Shown: positions 29,551 through 38,334 of the stretch, in pieces | How positions within the stretch are numbered: the first letter of the stretch is position 1 | Layout: every line of letters begins with the position of its first letter | Source of the DNA: Collinsella sp. AF23-2 | Lineage (GTDB): Bacteria; Actinomycetota; Coriobacteriia; Coriobacteriales; Coriobacteriaceae | Assembly: GCF_003459245.1 (NCBI RefSeq) | Contig: NZ_QRVG01000008.1 | Location: forward strand, 2,006-66,005 | Direction of reading: 5' to 3' | DNA: 64,000 bases | The notes under the pieces: model-generated | Database searches by the model: none | The model's input: only the letters and a program-made list of their open reading frames with translations | Told to the model about the DNA's origin: nothing | Position numbers and translations under genes: made by a program

Positions 29551-30516
29551 ATGGAGAACAAGTACGTCTGCTCTGTCGATATCGGCGGAACTAAAATTGC
29601 GACTGCCATCATGGAGTACCCGGCTGACGGTAGTGTGCCCCATCCCGTTTTTGAGGCCGAGGTTCCCACAGAGGCCCAAGAGGGCGGCGAGGCCGTCTTC
29701 CAGCGTATCGAGGCGTCTATCAAGGCCGCTCTTGAGGCGAATCCCGATGTCGAGGTTCTCGGTGTCGGTATCGGTGCCGCAGGCGTCGTCGATCCCAAGA
29801 CGGGCGCCATTGCGTATGCCAATGAGATCATGCCCGGCTGGTCCGGCGTTCAGTTGGGGCCGCGTCTGCGCGAGGACCTTGGTCTTCCCGTTGCCGTTGT
29901 GGGCGACGTGCAGGCTCATGCTCTGGGCGAGGCCCACTGGGGTGTCGGCAAGGGCAAGTTCTCCGTCTTGTGTCTTGGCATCGGTACGGGTATCGGCGGC
30001 GCATATGTCGAGAACGGCCGCGTGATGCAGGGCTTCCATGGTGCTGCTGGCCATATGGGCCACATCGAGTGCTCGGCTGCCGCCGGCATTCCCTGCGCCT
30101 GCGGGCGTTCCGGCCATCTGGAGTCGGTTGCTTCGGGCACTTCCATTGGTCGTATGTACGATGAGCGCTTTGGCCGCGTCGACCCCAGCCGTCCTTCGGT
30201 CGGTCGCGATGTGAACGACCTGTGCCGTGCAGGCGACGCAAAGGCGACCGAGGTCATCCATGATGCCGGCTTTGCGCTGGGTGCCAGCTTGGGCTCGCTC
30301 GCTAACATCCTGGACCCTGAGGTCATCGTGCTTTCGGGCGGCGTGATTCACCAAGGTCCCGATTGGCGTTCGCAGACGTGGAAGGATTCGGTGCACGAGG
30401 GCTATGCCAGCCAGGCGCTCGATCCGCTTCAGGACACGCCGATCCTCATCGGTTCTCTGGAGGGCGATGCTCCGCTCATCGGTGCCGCTGAGCATCTTCT
30501 TGCCTCGTTGAAGTAA
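29551..30516 (+). CDS. nanK: ROK family kinase, probable N-acetylmannosamine kinase
   Basis: NanK phosphorylates ManNAc to ManNAc-6-phosphate, the step between NanA and NanE. The protein has 321 residues, an N-terminal ATP phosphate-loop DIGGTKIATAI and the ROK zinc region ending in CACGRSGHLES. The usual ROK pattern there is CxCGxxGC; here the third Cys is His, which may still bind zinc. The gene context between NanA and NanE sets the substrate; a glucokinase reading is possible on sequence alone. ATG 29551 follows AAGGAGA. Confidence 0.82.
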   Translation: MENKYVCSVDIGGTKIATAIMEYPADGSVPHPVFEAEVPTEAQEGGEAVFQRIEASIKAALEANPDVEVLGVGIGAAGVVDPKTGAIAYANEIMPGWSGVQLGPRLREDLGLPVAVVGDVQAHALGEAHWGVGKGKFSVLCLGIGTGIGGAYVENGRVMQGFHGAAGHMGHIECSAAAGIPCACGRSGHLESVASGTSIGRMYDERFGRVDPSRPSVGRDVNDLCRAGDAKATEVIHDAGFALGASLGSLANILDPEVIVLSGGVIHQGPDWRSQTWKDSVHEGYASQALDPLQDTPILIGSLEGDAPLIGAAEHLLASLK

Positions 30517-30533
30517 ACATAACTACCAAGTGC

Positions 30534-30631
30534 GCCTTCTGAGGTGCCGCAGATTGACGTGAAAGAGGAGCGAAGCGTACTTCGGTACGCGAGCGACGGT
30601 TTGAACGTCAAGGTGCGGTGTCTCAGAAGGC
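30534..30631. repeat. Long imperfect hairpin element, second core type (nanK/nanE junction)
   Basis: A 98-bp inverted repeat. The outer arms GCCTTCTGAG (30534-30543) and CTCAGAAGGC (30622-30631) are perfect, followed by paired TGACGT/ACGTCA and a terminal stem GCGTAC-TTCG-GTACGC (30575-30590). The inner 45-50 nt closely match the centre of the element at 49378-49481 in reverse orientation, while the arms differ. It starts 18 nt after the nanK stop and ends 26 nt before nanE. Confidence 0.85.
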
Positions 30632-30656
30632 TGTTTTGAGAAAGGTTGAGTCGCAC

Positions 30657-31343
30657 ATGACCGTTGATCCTTTGATTCAATCCCTGAAGGGCAAGCTCGT
30701 CGTGAGCGTTCAGGCGTATATGGGCGAGCCGCTTCGTACGCCCGAGACCATGGCTCAAATGTCTCGCGCTTGCGAGCTTGGCGGCGCCGCCGCCATTCGC
30801 TGTCAGGGCCTTGCCGACATTGCCGCTATTAAGGGTCGCTGTGAGGTTCCCGTCATCGGCCTGTGGAAGGATGGACACGAGGGCGTTTACATCACGCCGA
30901 CGCTGCGTCACGCTCGCGCCTGCGTTGCTGCCGGTGCCGATATCGTGGCGATCGACGCCACCGATCGTCCGCGTCCCGATGGCAAGACCGTCGAGGATAC
31001 CTTCCGCCCGCTGCACGAGGAGGGCGTGCTCCTGATGGCGGATTGTGCCACCATCGAGGACATTCGCCGTGCGGTTGATATGGGCTTCGACCTGGTATCC
31101 ACCACGCTTTCTCACGGCGTCGCCGCCATCGACTGCACCATGGCCGATGGCCCCGACCTGCCACTCCTGCGTCAGGCGACCGAGGAATTCCCCGGTCTTC
31201 CCATCATCTGCGAGGGCCGCGTGCACACGCCCGAGGAGGCTCGCGCTGCGATCGATGCTGGCGCCTGGGCCGTTGTCGTCGGCACCGCCATCACGCACCC
31301 CACGAGTATTACGAGTTGGTTCAAGGCTGCGCTTGAGGCGTAA
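30657..31343 (+). CDS. nanE: N-acetylmannosamine-6-phosphate 2-epimerase
   Basis: A TIM-barrel epimerase of 228 residues that converts ManNAc-6-P to GlcNAc-6-P and so feeds sialic acid into amino-sugar catabolism. Family segments are present: LVVSVQAYMGEPL at the N-terminus, AAAIRCQG, PVIGLWKDG with the Lys, IVAIDATDRPRP and ICEGRVHTPEEA, with GAWAVVVGTAITHP at the C-terminus. The ATG at 30657 follows GAAAGG. It is the last gene of the sialic-acid cluster; genes for nagA and nagB are not in the window. Confidence 0.92.
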   Translation: MTVDPLIQSLKGKLVVSVQAYMGEPLRTPETMAQMSRACELGGAAAIRCQGLADIAAIKGRCEVPVIGLWKDGHEGVYITPTLRHARACVAAGADIVAIDATDRPRPDGKTVEDTFRPLHEEGVLLMADCATIEDIRRAVDMGFDLVSTTLSHGVAAIDCTMADGPDLPLLRQATEEFPGLPIICEGRVHTPEEARAAIDAGAWAVVVGTAITHPTSITSWFKAALEA

Positions 31344-31394
31344 GACAGGCCTCGTATCCGCTCGGGGCGGTATACTCAATATAGGCAATTGACC

Positions 31395-31430
31395 GCGCGG
31401 GATCTGGGTTGCTGGGTCCCGCGCTTGTTT
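31395..31430 (+). terminator. Terminator between nanE and rapZ
   Basis: An 8-bp perfect stem GCGCGGGA / TCCCGCGC with a 14-nt loop is followed by TTGTTTTT. It marks the end of the sialic-acid cluster before the rapZ ribosome site. Confidence 0.8.
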
Positions 31431-31444
31431 TTGGGAGGCAGCAC

Positions 31445-32365
31445 ATGCAAAAGGGAGATGCCATGGATGCGGCGGAGCGCTCGGAGCGCATCCCCGATAT
31501 CGTCATCATCACCGGAATGTCCGGATCGGGCCGCACGCAGGCCATGCACGTGTTCGAGGACATGGGCTATTTTTGCATCGATAACCTGCCTCCGCGTCTG
31601 ATCGCCCAGCTTGCCGAGCTCGTCGGCATTAATACGGGCGTGGGCAGGCATCTCGCCGTCACCTGCGATTTGCGTAGCCAGGGCTTGTTCGATGAGCTGC
31701 TCGATGCGGTCGCCGCGCTCGAAGAGCGCGAGATGAGCTGCGACATCGTGTTCCTGGAGGCTTCTGACGAGGTACTGATTCGTCGCTACAGCGAAAATCG
31801 CCGCCGTCATCCCATTGCCAAGCCGGGGGAGACTACGGCCGATGCGATTCAGCGCGAGCGCCTGCAGCTGCAGGGTGTGCGCGATCGAGCCGATATGATT
31901 ATCGACACGAGCCGCCTACGCACCTCTGCGCTGCGCAACAAATTGCGCATGGCGTTCTCCGAGTTGTCCGACCAGCAGCTCATGGACGTTCACGTGTTCT
32001 CGTTTGGCTTTAAGCACGGTATGCCCGTCGAGGCGGACATTATGATTGACGTTCGCTTCCTGCCCAATCCGTTCTACGATCCCGAGATGCGCACCATGAC
32101 CGGTCTCGATAAGAAAGTCTCCGACTTTGTTCTGGACCATCCTAAGACGCAGGAGTTCTGGAAGGCCTGGACGCAGCTGCTCGATACGGTCATGCCCGGT
32201 TATATCGCAGAGGGCAAGCCGCAGCTTTCTATTGCCATCGGTTGCACGGGCGGTCAGCACCGCAGCGTTGCCATCGCCGAGGCCACGGCACGTTATTTGG
32301 AAGGCGCCCAGTATCACGTGAGCATTTCCCATCGCGACTTGTCGCGCGCCAACACGAAAGCATAG
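31445..32365 (+). CDS. rapZ: RapZ-like nucleotide-binding protein (YvcJ family)
   Basis: A 306-residue RapZ/YvcJ protein. In enterobacteria RapZ guides RNase E to the GlmZ RNA; in Gram-positives the YvcJ role is less defined and includes UDP-sugar-linked regulation. The Walker A reads GMSGSGRT with Arg for Lys, as is common in actinobacterial members, and the second motif DNLPPRLI follows. The C-terminal domain carries FGFKHGMP, DVRFLPNPF and IGCTGGQHRSV. Two good starts exist, 31445 (GGGAGG upstream) and 31463 (AAGGGAG upstream). whiA follows after 6 nt. Confidence 0.9.
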   Translation: MQKGDAMDAAERSERIPDIVIITGMSGSGRTQAMHVFEDMGYFCIDNLPPRLIAQLAELVGINTGVGRHLAVTCDLRSQGLFDELLDAVAALEEREMSCDIVFLEASDEVLIRRYSENRRRHPIAKPGETTADAIQRERLQLQGVRDRADMIIDTSRLRTSALRNKLRMAFSELSDQQLMDVHVFSFGFKHGMPVEADIMIDVRFLPNPFYDPEMRTMTGLDKKVSDFVLDHPKTQEFWKAWTQLLDTVMPGYIAEGKPQLSIAIGCTGGQHRSVAIAEATARYLEGAQYHVSISHRDLSRANTKA

Positions 32366-32371
32366 GCCTGC

Positions 32372-33301
32372 ATGTCGTTTACCGCCGAGGTGCGTGACGA
32401 GCTTGCGCGCTGCGAACCCGAATGTGAATACTGCGATTTGTCGACGCTTGCCGCCCTGACGCGTGTGAGCGGTACGCTTTCGTTGGCCGGCTCCGGGCGG
32501 TATCGTTTGACGGTCGCGACCGAGACGGGAGCCGTCGCGCGCACGATGATCACGCTGACGCATCGCATTCTTAAGCTCAAAACGGAATTCACCGTTCGTA
32601 AATCGGTCTTGCATAAGGTCCGTAACTATCTCATTACCCTGCCCGATCAACCCGACCTGGACAAGGCTCTGGTGCTGCTGGGCATTCTAGACCGCAGGGG
32701 AGGGCTCGTTGCTGGTGTTCCCCGACACATCGTTGCCCGTCCCTGCTGCAGGCTTGCCTACATCCGCGGCGCGCTCATCGCGGGCGGCTTCGTGGCCGAT
32801 CCACGCGGCGATTTTCATTTGGAGATCGCGGTGCAGGGCGAGCAATATGCTAAGGGGCTTTGCGACCTGTTGGGGCAGATTGGGGTCCATGCTCGTGTTA
32901 ATGCACGGCGGGGGTCATATGCCGTGTACATTAAGAGCGCCGAGGAAATCGAGCATCTATTAAAGCTGATTGGTGCCAAGCGCAGCGTTGCCGAGATTGA
33001 GGAGGCGCGCGCGGTCAAGTTGGTTAAGAACGATGTGAACCGTCGCGTGAACGCCGAGCTCGCCAACCAGACCAGAAGCGCCGGTGCTGCCCAACATCAG
33101 CTTGCGCTTATCGATGAGCTCGAGCAGCGCGGCCTTCGCGATGCGCTTCCGGATGCCTTGGCGGTCTTTTGCGACCTGCGCGAGCGCTATCCCGATCTGT
33201 CGCTGCGTGATTTAGGGGAGATGGCTGACCCTCCCTTGTCGAAGTCGGCCCTCTACCATCGAGTTTTGAGGCTTGAAAAGCTCATTGAAGCAAATCGGTA
33301 G
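32372..33301 (+). CDS. whiA: DNA-binding protein WhiA
   Basis: WhiA combines a degenerate LAGLIDADG-homing-endonuclease fold with a C-terminal helix-turn-helix and regulates cell division or development genes in actinobacteria and firmicutes. The N-terminus SFTAEVRDEL, the RGALIAGGFVADP stretch, and the C-terminal LSLRDLGEMADPPLSKSALYHRVLRLEKL (helix-turn-helix) are characteristic. The length of 309 residues fits. It lies 6 nt after rapZ; the yvcK gene usually found between them is absent here. Confidence 0.93.
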   Translation: MSFTAEVRDELARCEPECEYCDLSTLAALTRVSGTLSLAGSGRYRLTVATETGAVARTMITLTHRILKLKTEFTVRKSVLHKVRNYLITLPDQPDLDKALVLLGILDRRGGLVAGVPRHIVARPCCRLAYIRGALIAGGFVADPRGDFHLEIAVQGEQYAKGLCDLLGQIGVHARVNARRGSYAVYIKSAEEIEHLLKLIGAKRSVAEIEEARAVKLVKNDVNRRVNAELANQTRSAGAAQHQLALIDELEQRGLRDALPDALAVFCDLRERYPDLSLRDLGEMADPPLSKSALYHRVLRLEKLIEANR

Positions 33302-33346
33302 TTTAAAGTATCGACTTATATACGGATTTAGCTGCTATTTTATTCT

Positions 33347-33360
33347 TTAAAACGTTTTAA
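33347..33360. promoter_or_regulatory. Perfect 14-bp palindrome upstream of gap
   Basis: TTAAAACGTTTTAA is fully self-complementary with a central CG, the architecture of LacI/CcpA-type operators. It sits in the AT-rich 190-nt promoter region of the glycolytic operon, 135 nt before gap. The core AAAACGTTT recurs in the leader of the sialic-acid cluster at 20642. Confidence 0.45.
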
Positions 33361-33494
33361 CGTAAATTTGATTTTCAATTTCGACTATTCTCGTGAAATT
33401 CAAGTCAAAAAAAAGGTATATTAGGCGAGTGGTTAGTTTGTGGGCCTCAACGGCGGGCGCTGTAGCTTGCGGGGGCCTTACGAAAGGAGACACA

Positions 33495-34520
33495 ATGGCA
33501 GTAAAGGTTGCTATTAACGGCTTCGGTCGCATCGGTCGTCTGGCTTTCCGTCAGATGTTCGGTCATGAGGGCTCCGAGATCGTCGCTATCAACGACCTCA
33601 CCTCTCCCGATATGCTCGCTTACCTGCTGAAGTACGACTCCACGCAGGGCAACTACGCTCGCGATCACGAGGTCGTTGCTGGCGAGGATTCCATCACCGT
33701 TGACGGCAAGGAGATCAAGATCTACAAGGAGGCCGACGCCAACAACCTGCCTTGGGGCGACCTCGACGTCGACGTCGTTCTCGAGTGCACCGGCTTCTAC
33801 ACCAGCAAGGCTAAGGCTCAGGCCCACATCAACGCTGGCGCCAAGAAGGTCGTCATCTCCGCTCCGGCCGGCAGCGATCTGCCCACCATCGTGTACAACG
33901 TCAACCACGAGACGCTGACCGCTGAGGACAACATCATCTCCGCTGCTTCCTGCACCACCAACTGCCTCGCCCCGATGGCCAAGGGTCTGAACGACTTCGC
34001 TCCCATCGTGTCCGGCATCATGACCACCATTCACGCCTGGACCGGCGACCAGATGCCGCTCGACGGCCCGCAGCGCAAGGGCAACAAGCGTCGTAGCCGC
34101 GCCTGCGCCGTCAACATCGTCCCCAACACCACCGGTGCTGCCAAGGCTATCGGCCTGGTTCTCCCCGAGCTCAACGGTAAGCTCATCGGTGCCGCCCAGC
34201 GCGTCCCGACGCCGACCGGCTCCATCACCAACCTCTACGCTGTCGTTGACAAGAAGGTCACCGTCGACGAGGTCAACGCCGCTATGAAGGCCTACGCTTC
34301 CACCATCTCCGAGACCTTCGGTTACAACGAGGACGACATCGTCTCCACCGACATCATCGGCGAGACCCACGGCTCCATCTTCGACGCCACTCAGACCATG
34401 TGCTCTGACCTCGGCAACGGCCAGACCCTCGTTCAGGTCACCTCTTGGTACGACAACGAGAACTCCTACACCTCTCAGATGGTCCGCACCATCAAGTACT
34501 TCGAGAAGTTCGTTGCTTAA
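33495..34520 (+). CDS. gap: Glyceraldehyde-3-phosphate dehydrogenase, type I
   Basis: GapA oxidises glyceraldehyde-3-phosphate with NAD and phosphate to 1,3-bisphosphoglycerate. The protein has 341 residues with the N-terminal Rossmann motif [13 protein letters not shown] and the active-site segment [10 protein letters not shown] containing the catalytic Cys. The ATG at 33495 follows GAAAGGAGA. It heads a run of lower-glycolysis genes (gap, pgk, tpiA, gpmI). Codon use is strongly C/G-ending, as expected for a highly expressed gene. Confidence 0.97.
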   Translation: MAVKVAINGFGRIGRLAFRQMFGHEGSEIVAINDLTSPDMLAYLLKYDSTQGNYARDHEVVAGEDSITVDGKEIKIYKEADANNLPWGDLDVDVVLECTGFYTSKAKAQAHINAGAKKVVISAPAGSDLPTIVYNVNHETLTAEDNIISAASCTTNCLAPMAKGLNDFAPIVSGIMTTIHAWTGDQMPLDGPQRKGNKRRSRACAVNIVPNTTGAAKAIGLVLPELNGKLIGAAQRVPTPTGSITNLYAVVDKKVTVDEVNAAMKAYASTISETFGYNEDDIVSTDIIGETHGSIFDATQTMCSDLGNGQTLVQVTSWYDNENSYTSQMVRTIKYFEKFVA

Positions 34521-34557
34521 TTTAGCTTTTAGCGAATAGCTCGTTGAGCGTCTAAAG

Positions 34558-34604
34558 AAGGGCGCGGCCTCATAGGGCTTACACCCTAGGGTCGCGCCCT
34601 TTTT
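34558..34604 (+). terminator. Terminator or attenuator between gap and pgk
   Basis: AAGGGCGCG / CGCGCCCTT pair around an inner CATAGGG-CCCTA stem, followed by TTTTT. It allows gap to be made in excess over the genes that follow. Confidence 0.85.
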
Positions 34605-34660
34605 ATAGGAAATCGTCTGCCGTAATGGGAGGCAGACACGTACGAAAGGTAGAAGCAAAC

Positions 34661-35851
34661 ATGGCCTTTACCAAGAAGACCGTCCGCGACATCGATGTCG
34701 ACGGCAAGCGCGTTCTCGTCCGCGTTGACTTCAACGTGCCTATCAAGGATGGCGTCGTTGGCGACACCACCCGCATCAAGGCTGCCCTGCCCACCATCAA
34801 CTACCTCGTTGAGCACAACGCTCGCGTCATCCTCATGAGCCACCTCGGCCGTCCCGATGGCACCGGCTTCCAGCCCGAGCTCTCCCTTGAGCCTGTCGCC
34901 AAGAAGCTCGCTGAGCTCTCTGGTCTCGATGTTGCCTTTGTCGCCGACACCTACGGCGAGAAGGCTGCTGAGGCTGTTGCCGCCGTCGAGCCGGGCAAGG
35001 TCCTCGTTCTCGAGAACGTCCGTTTTGACAAGCGTGAGAAGAAGAACGATCCCGAGATCGCCAAGAAGCTCGCTTCCTATGGTGACGTCTTCGTTCTCGA
35101 TGCTTTCGGTACCGCTCACCGCGCCCAGGGTTCCGTCGTGGGTCCCGCCGCTTACCTGCCTGCCGTCGCCGGCTTCCTGCTCGAGAAGGAGGTCGACACG
35201 CTGACTGGCATCTTCGCCGAGCCCGAGCGCCCCTTCGTCGCTATCGTCGGCGGTTCCAAGGTTTCCTCCAAGATCGGCGTTCTCGATCACCTCATCGACT
35301 CCGCTGATACCCTGATCATCGGTGGCGGCATGGCCTACACCTTCTTCCTGGCTCAGGGCCTGACCGTCGGTCAGTCCCTCAAGGAAGAGGACTGGGTCGA
35401 GCGCGCTGGCGAGATGCTCAAGAAGGCCGAGGAGAAGGGCGTCAAGATCCTGCTCCCCATCGACAACCGCGTTGCCGATCACTTTGGCGAGGACGCTGTC
35501 CCCGAGGTTGTCGCTTCCGACGCTATCCCCGACGATCGTGAGGGCATGGACATCGGCCCCAAGACCGAGGAGCTTTACGCCGAGGCCGTCAAGGGTGCCA
35601 AGACCGTGTTCTGGAACGGCCCCATGGGTGTCTTCGAGTTCGACAACTTCGCTCACGGCACCCAGGCTATCGCCGAGGCCGTCGCCGAGGCCGACTGCAC
35701 CTCGATCATCGGCGGTGGCGACTCTGTCGCGGCTGTCAACAAGTTCAACCTGGCCGACAAGATGAGCTGGATCTCCACCGGTGGTGGCGCTTCCATGGAG
35801 CTCGTCGAGGGTAAGGCCCTGCCCGGAGTGGAGGCGCTTCTCGATGCCTAG
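34661..35851 (+). CDS. pgk: Phosphoglycerate kinase
   Basis: Pgk makes ATP from 1,3-bisphosphoglycerate. The length of 396 residues is standard. The N-terminal RVDFNVPIKDG and MSHLGRPDG segments bind substrate, and the C-terminal GGGDSVAAVN and STGGGASMELVEG bind nucleotide. The start at 34661 follows AAAGGTAGAAG. The stop codon overlaps the start of tpiA by 8 bases. Confidence 0.97.
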   Translation: MAFTKKTVRDIDVDGKRVLVRVDFNVPIKDGVVGDTTRIKAALPTINYLVEHNARVILMSHLGRPDGTGFQPELSLEPVAKKLAELSGLDVAFVADTYGEKAAEAVAAVEPGKVLVLENVRFDKREKKNDPEIAKKLASYGDVFVLDAFGTAHRAQGSVVGPAAYLPAVAGFLLEKEVDTLTGIFAEPERPFVAIVGGSKVSSKIGVLDHLIDSADTLIIGGGMAYTFFLAQGLTVGQSLKEEDWVERAGEMLKKAEEKGVKILLPIDNRVADHFGEDAVPEVVASDAIPDDREGMDIGPKTEELYAEAVKGAKTVFWNGPMGVFEFDNFAHGTQAIAEAVAEADCTSIIGGGDSVAAVNKFNLADKMSWISTGGGASMELVEGKALPGVEALLDA

Positions 35852-36611
35852 TCGCACCCTTCTTATCGCTGGTAACTGGAAGATGAACAACGACGTCGCT
35901 GAGGCCGCCAAGCTCGCCGACGAGCTGGCTCAGGCTCTGCCCGAGGTTCCGGCTGGCGTCGAGGTGCTCGTCTGCCCTCCGACCATTGACATCACCACGG
36001 TTCATGACCGCATTCAGGCTGCCCCCATCGCCCTCGGTGCACAGAACGTGTACTGGGAGGCCAAGGGTGCCTTCACCGGTGAGTCCTCTTGCGACATGCT
36101 CAAGTCCGCTGGCTGCACCTACTGCATCATCGGCCACTCCGAGCGTCGCGACTACTTCCACGAGACCGACGAGGACCAGAACAAGAAGGCCAAGGCCCTC
36201 GTTGCCGCCGGTCTTGTTCCCGTCTTCTGCTGCGGCGAGTCCCTCGAGGTCCGCGAGGCTGGCACCTATGTCGAGCACGTCGTGAACCAGGTCAAGGCTG
36301 GCCTTGCTGGACTTGAGATCACCTGCCCCAAGCAGGTCGTCGTCGCCTACGAGCCCATCTGGGCCATCGGCACCGGAAAGACCGCTACCGCTGAGGACGC
36401 CCAGGAGGTCTGCGGCGCTATCCGTGAGACCCTCAAGGAGATGTTTGGCGAGGAGCTCGCCGACGGTATCCGCGTCCTGTACGGTGGTTCCGCTAAGCCC
36501 GGCAACATTGCCGAGCTCGTCGCCAAGCCCGACGTTGACGGCGCCCTCGTGGGCGGCGCTTCGCTCAAGGCTGCCGACTTCGCCTCTATGGTCGTCAAGG
36601 CAGGCGAGTAG
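35844..36611 (+). CDS. tpiA: Triosephosphate isomerase
   Basis: Interconverts dihydroxyacetone phosphate and glyceraldehyde-3-phosphate. The protein has 255 residues with GNWKMNN (catalytic Lys), IIGHSERR (His) and AYEPIWAIGTG (catalytic Glu), and the phosphate-binding LYGGSAKPGN at the C-terminus. The ATG at 35844 overlaps the pgk stop (ATGCCTAG) and has GGAGTGGAGG upstream. Coupled translation is likely. Confidence 0.97.
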   Translation: MPSRTLLIAGNWKMNNDVAEAAKLADELAQALPEVPAGVEVLVCPPTIDITTVHDRIQAAPIALGAQNVYWEAKGAFTGESSCDMLKSAGCTYCIIGHSERRDYFHETDEDQNKKAKALVAAGLVPVFCCGESLEVREAGTYVEHVVNQVKAGLAGLEITCPKQVVVAYEPIWAIGTGKTATAEDAQEVCGAIRETLKEMFGEELADGIRVLYGGSAKPGNIAELVAKPDVDGALVGGASLKAADFASMVVKAGE

Positions 36612-36616
36612 GACAT

Positions 36617-38170
36617 ATGGCACAGCGTCATCTTCCTGCACTCCTGATCATCATGGATGGCTGCGGCCTTGCTCCGGCCGATGGCGAGAACGCCGTCGCC
36701 GCTGCCAAGACGCCCTTCCTTGATAGCCTGTACGAGAAGTATCCTCACACCACGCTCGGTGCTTCGGGCGAGGACGTGGGCCTTCCCGACGGTCAGATGG
36801 GCAACTCCGAGGTAGGCCACCTCAACATCGGTGCCGGCCGCATCGTGTTCCAGGAGCTTTCGCGCATCAACAATGCCATCAAGGACGGCTCCATCGCCAA
36901 GAACGAGGTCTTCGTCAAGGCTATGGACGACGTCAAGGCTGACGGCAAGACTCTCCACCTCATGGGCCTTATGAGCCCTGGCGGTGTTCATTCTCACATG
37001 AACCACGTCGAGGCTCTGGTCAAGATGGCTGCCCAGCATGGCGTCAAGACCGTTCGCGTCCACGCCTTCATGGATGGCCGCGACGTTGACCCGCAGTCCG
37101 GTGCCGGCTACATGAGCGAGTTCTGCGCCTTCCTGGCTAAGATCTCCGAGGAGACCGGTTGCGACGCTCGCGTTGCCACCGTTTCGGGCCGCTATTGGGC
37201 CATGGACCGCGACAACCGTTGGGAGCGCATCCAGCGCGCCTACGACGTCATGGTTAACGCGTCCGATGCCGATACCGACCCCGTTGCCGGTATCAAGGCC
37301 TACTACGAGAAGGATCCGCGCGGCGACGAGTTCGTCGAGCCTTTCGCGGCCCACAACGAGGGCATCCACGAGGGCGACGCGGCCATCTTCTTCAACTTCC
37401 GTCCCGACCGCGCTCGTCAGATGACCCGCGTGTTCACGGACAAGGAGTTCGATGGCTTTGAGCGCGAGCAGATTAAGCTCTCGCACTTCGTGACGATGAC
37501 CGAGTACGATCCGACGTTTGACGTCGAGGTCGCCTTCCCCAAGACGTTCCCCGAGAACGTCCTGGCCGACGTTATCGCCGCCAATGGCCTGAAGCAGCTG
37601 CACACCGCCGAGACCGAGAAGTACGCCCACGTGACGTTCTTCCTCAACGGCGGCATCGAGGAGCCCAAGGAGGGCGAGGAGCGCGTGCTCGTCGCTTCCC
37701 CCAAGGTCGCTACCTACGATCTGCAGCCCGAGATGAGCGCTCCCGAGGTTACCGAGAAGCTTGTTGCCGCTATCAACGAGGATCGCGCTGATTTCTACAT
37801 CGTGAACTTCGCAAACTGCGACATGGTTGGTCACACCGGTGTCTTCGACGCTGCCGTTAAGGCCGTCGAGGCTGTTGACGATGCCCTGTCCAAGGTTGTC
37901 CCGGCGATTCTCGCCAAGGGCGGCTTTGCGCTGATTACCGCCGATCACGGCAACGCCGATCACATGTTTGACGTTGCTTCCGACGGTTCCAAGCATCCGT
38001 TTACGGCTCACACCACCAACCGTGTGCCGTTCATCATCGTTGATGAGAAGGCGCAGCTCACCGGTATCGAGGACGGCCGTCTTTCCGATATCGCTCCGAC
38101 CATGCTCACCATGGCTGGCATTGAGCCTTCCGCCGAGATGACGGGTCGCGTACTCGCCACCGAGGCCTAA
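36617..38170 (+). CDS. gpmI: 2,3-bisphosphoglycerate-independent phosphoglycerate mutase
   Basis: An alkaline-phosphatase-fold, metal-dependent mutase that converts 3- to 2-phosphoglycerate without a cofactor. The protein has 517 residues. The N-terminal LIIMDGCGLAP and GNSEVGHLNIG (phosphoserine) and C-terminal ITADHGNADHMFD and FTAHTTNRVPF (metal and substrate ligands) are all conserved. It starts 5 nt after tpiA and ends in front of a strong terminator. Confidence 0.96.
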   Translation: MAQRHLPALLIIMDGCGLAPADGENAVAAAKTPFLDSLYEKYPHTTLGASGEDVGLPDGQMGNSEVGHLNIGAGRIVFQELSRINNAIKDGSIAKNEVFVKAMDDVKADGKTLHLMGLMSPGGVHSHMNHVEALVKMAAQHGVKTVRVHAFMDGRDVDPQSGAGYMSEFCAFLAKISEETGCDARVATVSGRYWAMDRDNRWERIQRAYDVMVNASDADTDPVAGIKAYYEKDPRGDEFVEPFAAHNEGIHEGDAAIFFNFRPDRARQMTRVFTDKEFDGFEREQIKLSHFVTMTEYDPTFDVEVAFPKTFPENVLADVIAANGLKQLHTAETEKYAHVTFFLNGGIEEPKEGEERVLVASPKVATYDLQPEMSAPEVTEKLVAAINEDRADFYIVNFANCDMVGHTGVFDAAVKAVEAVDDALSKVVPAILAKGGFALITADHGNADHMFDVASDGSKHPFTAHTTNRVPFIIVDEKAQLTGIEDGRLSDIAPTMLTMAGIEPSAEMTGRVLATEA

Positions 38171-38195
38171 TAGAAAACAAATACCGTTTTCTAGT

Positions 38196-38230
38196 AAGGG
38201 GGTTGTCCGCAACCGGACAACCCCCTTTTT
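38196..38230 (+). terminator. Terminator of the gap-pgk-tpiA-gpmI operon
   Basis: A 14-bp perfect stem AAGGGGGTTGTCCG / CGGACAACCCCCTT with a CAAC loop and five Ts. A second small dyad AGAAAAC...GTTTTCT lies just before it. Confidence 0.93.
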
Positions 38231-38334
38231 GGTATTTCTGCCATTTCTACCCCGTCCCCAAATGGCAGGTGGGGGAGTGCTGGGGGTTGTGGTACAGTAC
38301 TGGAGTTTGAATTGTTCTATTAAGGAGCTTATCT

